Shown here: one piece after another, positions 59,574 through 64,000 of the stretch
Position numbering within the stretch: position 1 is the first letter of the stretch
How the letters are laid out: each line of letters starts with the position of its first letter
NCBI GenBank assembly: GCA_023428695.1
Contig: JAEYWY010000026.1
Coordinates: 1 to 64,000 of the forward strand
Direction: 5' to 3'
Length of the DNA: 64,000 bases
Source: Bacteroidota bacterium
GTDB lineage: Bacteria; Bacteroidota; Bacteroidia; Cytophagales; Cyclobacteriaceae
Position numbers and translations under genes: made by a program
Notes under the pieces: generated by a model
Told to the model about the DNA's origin: nothing
Seen by the model: the letters and a program-made list of their open reading frames with translations, nothing else
Databases searched by the model: none

Positions 59574-60638
59574 ATGGATAAACGATATTTCAGTGAAAAA
59601 GTCGCTGAATGGTATGTTGGCAACAAGCGAAATCTCCCCTGGCGAAGCACAAGAGACCCATATAAAATTTGGTTATCGGAGATCATCCTGCAACAAACCC
59701 GCGTTGCGCAGGGTCTTCCATATTACGAGAAATTTGTAAGACAATTCCCAGATGTTTTTTCGCTCGCGGCCGCAAAAGAACAGAAAGTATTGAGATTATG
59801 GCAGGGTCTCGGTTATTATTCGCGGGCGCGAAACCTGCATCGGTGCGCAAAGACTGTCGTCCAGGAGAATGGCGGGGTCTTTCCCAACAACTATCACGCA
59901 TTGCTTAGACTTCCCGGTATCGGAAACTATACGGCCGCCGCTATTGCTTCTCTCTGTTTCGGCGAATCCGTAGCCGTTGTCGATGGAAATGTATTTCGCG
60001 TTCTGGCGCGTGCCTTCGGGATAGATGAAGACATAATGTCCACACCGGGGAAGAAGGTCTTCGCCAACCTGGCCAACGAACTTGTTGAGGGAACAAACGC
60101 TGCTGTCTACAATCAGGCAATAATGGAATTCGGCGCTCTCCATTGCACGCCAAAGCAACCGAAATGTGATGACTGCCCGATTCAAAGAACTTGCTTCGCA
60201 TTTACCCACGGACTTCAGGCGGAACTTCCCGTCAAGAAGCGGGCGAAGAAACCGGTGAAGCGCTACTTCTACTATTTTGTTGTGCGAAACGGGAACAAAC
60301 TTCTGATGCGCAAGCGAATGGCAGGCGACATCTGGCAGGGCCTATTTGACTTTTACCTCGTGGAAAGAACACGCGCGGCAAATCCCAAACAGATTATCGA
60401 GGAAGACAGCTTTCTGAAAAGGGTTAAGAAACAAGCCGGCAGGATTGAAACAAGTCCTGTATACCGGCATTTACTTAGCCATCAGACAATCCAGTCAAGA
60501 TTTATTCTTTTGGAATGCGATAAGGTACCATCGGTTGTTGCAGAAGATTCGTTGCAGTACTATTCCATTCAGAGAATTCACGACTTGCCAAAACCTGTTT
60601 TAATAAGCCGGTTCCTCAGCGATTATGATATTTTATAA
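59574..60638 (+). CDS. mutY: A/G-specific adenine glycosylase
   Basis: 354-residue repair enzyme removing adenine opposite 8-oxoguanine. Catalytic Glu is in SEIILQQTRVAQGLPYY, the helix-hairpin-helix is LPGIGNYTAAAI, the catalytic Asp lies in VVDGNVFRVLARA, and the [4Fe-4S] cysteines have the spacing C-x6-C-x2-C-x5-C (HCTPKQPKCDDCPIQRTC). The C-terminal Nudix-like 8-oxoG recognition domain starts near KRYFYYFVVRNGNKLLMRK. Start of the mutY-ssb-gldD group, divergent from HU. Confidence 0.96.
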   Translation: MDKRYFSEKVAEWYVGNKRNLPWRSTRDPYKIWLSEIILQQTRVAQGLPYYEKFVRQFPDVFSLAAAKEQKVLRLWQGLGYYSRARNLHRCAKTVVQENGGVFPNNYHALLRLPGIGNYTAAAIASLCFGESVAVVDGNVFRVLARAFGIDEDIMSTPGKKVFANLANELVEGTNAAVYNQAIMEFGALHCTPKQPKCDDCPIQRTCFAFTHGLQAELPVKKRAKKPVKRYFYYFVVRNGNKLLMRKRMAGDIWQGLFDFYLVERTRAANPKQIIEEDSFLKRVKKQAGRIETSPVYRHLLSHQTIQSRFILLECDKVPSVVAEDSLQYYSIQRIHDLPKPVLISRFLSDYDIL

Positions 60639-60707
60639 CTAGCTTTGGGATTCTGTTTATTTCGTTTTACCGTTGTGTAATAAATTGCAAAAAGTAAATT
60701 CATTATT

Positions 60708-61148
60708 ATGTCAGGAGTCAATAAAGTAATCCTTGTTGGGCGCTTGGGAAAAGACCCGGAGGTCAGAAATCTCGACAATGGCGCGGTCGTCGCCAATTTC
60801 TCCATTGCCACGTCTGAAAGTTATAAGGACCGGACAACCGGTGAAAAGAAAGAGATCACCGAATGGCACAACATCGTGCTTTGGCGGGGTCTTGCAGAGA
60901 TTGCGCAGAAATACCTGCACAAGGGCGACATGGTATATATCGAAGGCAAGCTCCGGACACGTTCATGGGAAAAGGAGGGAGTGACCCGCTATACCACTGA
61001 AGTCGTCGCTGACAACATGACGATGCTTTCCTCGAGAGGTTCGTCCCAGGGGGGTGACTCACCGTACGCAGGCTCTCAGGAAAGAAGCCCAAGCGAGTAC
61101 AACGCCGGTGCCATGAGCACCAGTTCAACTGACGACCTTCCCTTCTAA
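60708..61148 (+). CDS. ssb: Single-stranded DNA-binding protein
   Basis: 146 residues. OB fold: MSGVNKVILVGRLGKDPEVR, VANFSIATSE, ITEWHNIVLWRGLAEIAQKY, GDMVYIEGKLRTRSW. A disordered Ser/Gly-rich linker follows and the protein ends with the acidic partner-binding tip DDLPF. It lies 69 bases after mutY and 22 bases before gldD. Confidence 0.96.
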   Translation: MSGVNKVILVGRLGKDPEVRNLDNGAVVANFSIATSESYKDRTTGEKKEITEWHNIVLWRGLAEIAQKYLHKGDMVYIEGKLRTRSWEKEGVTRYTTEVVADNMTMLSSRGSSQGGDSPYAGSQERSPSEYNAGAMSTSSTDDLPF

Positions 61149-61170
61149 GAAGGTCGTGTTTCTTCAGGCA

Positions 61171-61797
61171 ATGCAAAGAAGGGGCGAAAGCAGAAACCGA
61201 CATCATTCATTCGACAGACTGAGGCTGTTGCTTCTGCTTTTGCTGGTCGTCTTTGCTATTACTTCCTGCAACCGCGACTACCTGCCAAAGCCACTTGGAT
61301 ACAACAGGCTGGATCTTCCCGATCCGGTTTATCAACCCATACCGGACTCATTGCCTTATTCGTTTGAATATTCGAAGCACGCGCGCATTATTCCGGATAC
61401 ATCGGTCATTCGTGAAAAATACTGGATTGAGATTTTTTACCCGTTTATCAAGGCAAACATCCACGTTACATACAAACCGCTTAACAACAATGATAAACTG
61501 TTGCGCGAATTGATGGACGATGCGTATACGCTGACTTCGAAACATCAGATAAAAGCATACGCAATTGACGAACTAATTTCCAAAACGCCGAGCGGAAAGA
61601 CCGCCATAATCGCCGAACTCGAAGGCGAAGTACCCAGCCAGTTTCAGGTCACAATCACCGATTCTACGAAGAACTTCCTGAGGGCTGCACTGTATTTTAA
61701 TACCGCAATCGCAAACGACTCCCTCGCCCCTGCTATAGAGTATATGAAAAGGGACATGATGCATCTCATTAACACCCTTGAATGGAAGGAGCGTTGA
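61171..61797 (+). CDS. gldD: Gliding motility lipoprotein GldD
   Basis: 208 residues from the ATG at 61171 (a GTG at 61156 would add five). Basic N-terminus, Leu-rich helix and lipobox AITSCNRD. The GldD signature DYLPKPLGYNRLDLP follows, then YSFEYSKHARIIPD and FYPFIKANIHVTYKPL. GldD is needed for gliding and type IX secretion in F. johnsoniae. There the order is mutY-ssb-gldE-gldD; here gldE is missing between ssb and gldD. Together with gldB at 26.7 kb this suggests a gliding or T9SS-bearing organism. Confidence 0.88.
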   Translation: MQRRGESRNRHHSFDRLRLLLLLLLVVFAITSCNRDYLPKPLGYNRLDLPDPVYQPIPDSLPYSFEYSKHARIIPDTSVIREKYWIEIFYPFIKANIHVTYKPLNNNDKLLRELMDDAYTLTSKHQIKAYAIDELISKTPSGKTAIIAELEGEVPSQFQVTITDSTKNFLRAALYFNTAIANDSLAPAIEYMKRDMMHLINTLEWKER

Positions 61798-61865
61798 TGT
61801 CCTGAATTACCATCTTTCCTTTGCGGCATCTGGGCCTTTCCTTAAATTGGCGCTGACTTCACAAT

Positions 61866-62468
61866 ATGAAATTTATACCGTTAATCACCCTTGTCTTTTC
61901 CGCTACCCAGTTGTGCGGGCAAGACCTGCTTGATGACATGGCCCGCGCAGCCTGCAGTTGTCTGGAATCGAAAAACATGTCTGACAATTATGAGAAACTG
62001 AAGTTTGAAGCAGGTATGTGTATTCTCGCCTACTACCAGGAACATACGGATGAAGTAAACGAATATTTTGGCATTACGGAGTTCAATGGTGAGACCGGCC
62101 GGATCGTCGGTGAAAAACTCGGCGTAAAAATGGTTACTGTATGTCCTGATTTGGTGATAAAACTCGGGCAGTCGAAAATCTCAGACGACGAAGATGAAGA
62201 TGATCGTGCCTCGACATATACAATCAGTGGAAAAGTCGCCAAAGCAGAAGGCGCTGACCTGATCACGTATCACATCAAAGCAGATGACGGAAAGACATAC
62301 AAGGTGGTTTGGTACAGAAATTTCGAAGGCTCCGAAGATCTCGTTGACGATCCGAAATCAATCGTCGGGAAAAAAGTTACCGTGACCGTCGAGGATGTTG
62401 AGTGTTACATTCCGAAAGCCAAAGGTTATTATAGTGTAAGAGAAATCAGGAAGTTGAAAAAGTCATAA
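61866..62468 (+). CDS. Exported Cys-containing protein with OB-like C-terminal domain, function unknown
   Basis: 200 residues with signal peptide MKFIPLITLVFSATQLCGQ. The N-terminal half carries a Cys pattern (MARAACSCLESKN, AGMCILAYYQEH, TVCPDLV) seen in other uncharacterised Bacteroidota exported proteins, and could bind metal or form disulfides. An acidic linker (SDDEDEDD) leads to a beta-rich half (YTISGKVAKAEGADLITYHI, KTYKVVWYRNFEGSEDLV, GKKVTVTVEDVECYIP) that resembles an OB-type barrel. No function can be assigned. It lies between gldD and the dipeptidase gene, four bases before the latter. Confidence 0.6.
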   Translation: MKFIPLITLVFSATQLCGQDLLDDMARAACSCLESKNMSDNYEKLKFEAGMCILAYYQEHTDEVNEYFGITEFNGETGRIVGEKLGVKMVTVCPDLVIKLGQSKISDDEDEDDRASTYTISGKVAKAEGADLITYHIKADDGKTYKVVWYRNFEGSEDLVDDPKSIVGKKVTVTVEDVECYIPKAKGYYSVREIRKLKKS

Positions 62469-62472
62469 GCAC

Positions 62473-63834
62473 ATGGTAAAAGAATATATTTCATCAAATA
62501 AGGAGCGGTTTTTATCCGAGCTTTTCGACTGGCTCAGGATTCCGTCAATCAGCGCGGACAGCCGCAACCGCGAAGATGTACGCAAAGCAGCGACGTATCT
62601 CCAGAAGAAATTTCTCGACGCCGGAGCGGACACAGCAGAGATTTGCGAAACCAAAGGACATCCGATCGTCTTCGCGGAGAAAAAAGTGGGCGCCTCCCTG
62701 CCAACGGTACTGGTATACGGTCACTATGATGTGCAGCCGCCGGACCCACTCAACCTGTGGGATTCTCCACCCTTCGAACCGGTCATAAAGGATGACAAGA
62801 TATTCGCACGCGGTTCATGCGACGACAAAGGCCAGGTCTATATGCACGTCAAGGCATTCGAGATCATGATGAAACACAACACGCTCCCATGCAATGTGAA
62901 ATTCATGATCGAAGGCGAGGAAGAGGTAGGATCCGATAACCTTGGCACTTTCGTGAAAGAAAACAAGGAGAAACTAAAGGCTGATATTATTCTCATTTCT
63001 GATACTGCAATAATATCGCTGGACACTCCGTCTATCACAACCGGGTTGAGAGGTCTTAGCTATATGGAGGTGGAAGTCACGGGCCCCAATCGTGATCTCC
63101 ATTCAGGTGTGTATGGCGGTGCTGTTGCAAACCCTATCAACGTGTTGTGCAGCATGATTAATTCGCTGCACGACGAAAAAGGCCGTGTCACTATTCCGGG
63201 ATTTTACGACAAGGTCGCCGGGCTGTCAAAAGCCGAACGCGATGCCATCAACAAAGCTCCTTTTAGTCTCGAGGCCTACAAGAAGGATTTGGGCATCCGC
63301 GAAGTGAAAGGTGAGGAAGGTTACACTACACTTGAGCGCACCGGTATTCGTCCAACGCTTGATGTGAATGGTATCTGGGGCGGTTATACAGGTGAAGGTG
63401 CGAAAACCGTTCTTCCTTCGAAGGCACACGCAAAAATCTCGATGCGACTTGTGCCGAATCAGGTAAGTAGTGAAATCACCGAGCTGTTCACGAAACATTT
63501 CAAATCAATCGCGCCGCCCCATGTGGACGTGAAAGTGATCGCTCATCACGGTGGTGAACCTGCCGTAACACCAACTACTTCTCCCGCGTACGCGGCGGCA
63601 AGCAAGGCGTTCCAGGAAGTATGGGGCAAGACTCCAATACCTACACGTGACGGCGGAAGCATTCCGATCGTCGCGTTATTCAAGAAGGAACTTGGTCTTG
63701 ATACCGTACTAATGGGATTTGGTCTGGACAGTGATGCGATCCACTCTCCAAACGAACATTTCGGCGTGAAGAACTTTCTGCTGGGTGTTGAAACGATTGT
63801 GTCATTCTACCAGCACTACGCACCCGGTAAGTAG
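62473..63834 (+). CDS. M20-family dipeptidase
   Basis: 453-residue cytoplasmic zinc dipeptidase. Metal ligands are in LVYGHYDVQPPDP, RGSCDDKGQVYMH, and EGEEEVGSDN with the catalytic Glu, while the C-terminal His ligand lies in SDAIHSPNEHFGV. The dimerisation domain is inserted between about residues 190 and 340 (DLHSGVYGGAVANP). The pattern matches the CNDP/PepV-like branch of M20 that acts on dipeptides such as those with beta-alanyl or D-amino acids; the exact substrate is open. Its stop directly abuts the stop of the convergent VOC gene. Confidence 0.93.
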   Translation: MVKEYISSNKERFLSELFDWLRIPSISADSRNREDVRKAATYLQKKFLDAGADTAEICETKGHPIVFAEKKVGASLPTVLVYGHYDVQPPDPLNLWDSPPFEPVIKDDKIFARGSCDDKGQVYMHVKAFEIMMKHNTLPCNVKFMIEGEEEVGSDNLGTFVKENKEKLKADIILISDTAIISLDTPSITTGLRGLSYMEVEVTGPNRDLHSGVYGGAVANPINVLCSMINSLHDEKGRVTIPGFYDKVAGLSKAERDAINKAPFSLEAYKKDLGIREVKGEEGYTTLERTGIRPTLDVNGIWGGYTGEGAKTVLPSKAHAKISMRLVPNQVSSEITELFTKHFKSIAPPHVDVKVIAHHGGEPAVTPTTSPAYAAASKAFQEVWGKTPIPTRDGGSIPIVALFKKELGLDTVLMGFGLDSDAIHSPNEHFGVKNFLLGVETIVSFYQHYAPGK

Positions 63835-64000
63835 TCAGACCTGTGTGCCAACAGCCCAGAAGTTGCCGGCATAGTCGGTGAAAGATCCGCGTGTATCGGG
63901 ATCACCGGGTTTGTTTACAGGTGCCTCGATTCCTGTGCAGCCCTGGTCGAGTGCGCGCTGGTATGTCTGATGTACGTCTTTTACATAGACGTGCAGCATC
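63835..64000 (-). CDS. VOC/glyoxalase-family protein, 5' end cut by the window
   Basis: The last 55 codons are visible, ending at TGA 63835. MLHVYVKDVHQTYQRALDQG, then DPDTRGSFTDYAGNFWAVGT: the second half of a vicinal oxygen chelate domain, with the typical D-x-x-GNxW end near the C-terminus. The start lies beyond the window. VOC proteins are metal-dependent enzymes such as glyoxalase I or resistance proteins; no closer assignment is possible. Confidence 0.75.
   Translation of the reverse strand, partial: MLHVYVKDVHQTYQRALDQGCTGIEAPVNKPGDPDTRGSFTDYAGNFWAVGTQV

Overview
The window is chromosomal DNA of a gliding-type member of the Bacteroidota, most likely Cytophagales or a close relative (inference). 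Support comes from the lineage-specific lipoproteins GldB and GldD, the mutY-ssb-gldD and rpsU-xerC-hpf gene orders, a 29-residue COX24/AURKAIP1-like basic protein beside RNase G, and three promoters matching the Bacteroidota pattern TTTG-N19-TAnnTTTG (before rimP, metK and tRNA-Gly). Almost all of it is dense housekeeping sequence. No prophage, insertion sequence, CRISPR array or rRNA was seen.

Layout. 1-2.5 kb: end of a membrane protein, a LuxR-type two-component pair, and a receiver domain that has lost its phosphorylation residues. 2.5-7 kb: holin-like membrane protein, DnaQ/GIY-YIG fusion nuclease, phosphoesterase, MoxR ATPase and an NrtR-like regulator with a degenerate Nudix box. 7-11.6 kb: rimP-nusA-infB, with a strong promoter and a terminator-like leader hairpin. 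11.7-16 kb: nucleotide-sugar operon (ugd, uxs, rfbB, rfbA). 16-20.4 kb: acyl-CoA dehydrogenase behind a perfect palindrome, then rpsU, xerC, hpf and metK. 20.4-26.6 kb: RsmI-like methylase, frameshifted DUF2905 gene, aminotransferase, EamA transporter, secreted YCII-like protein, hydrolase, prmA, tpiA. 26.6-33.5 kb: gldB, DUF6702, HupE/UreJ and two tandem secreted M1 peptidases.

33.5-45 kb: threonine dehydratase-like enzyme and polA (proofreading site apparently dead), acyl-CoA synthetase, dienelactone hydrolase, DinB protein, an attC-like palindrome, 2OG-Fe(II) oxygenase, LEA14-like lipoprotein, about 0.7 kb of poorly coding DNA, a third M1 peptidase and a His-rich secreted protein. 45-54.5 kb: purM, a SpoU methyltransferase, an exported methyltransferase, mutS, then a possible cold or membrane-fluidity group: DEAD-box helicase, two fatty-acid desaturases and an ECF sigma factor. 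54.5-64 kb: tRNA-Gly and tRNA-Leu, L,D-transpeptidase, rng, the small basic protein, a TPR protein, an HU protein, mutY, ssb, gldD (without its usual neighbour gldE), a secreted protein, an M20 dipeptidase and a truncated VOC protein.

No complete new system stands out. The points most worth a second look are the rimP leader hairpin, the palindrome before the acyl-CoA dehydrogenase, the attC-like element, the dead receiver, the dead Nudix box, the PolA proofreading loss and the desaturase/ECF sigma group. All family assignments rest on reading motifs by eye, without database searches.
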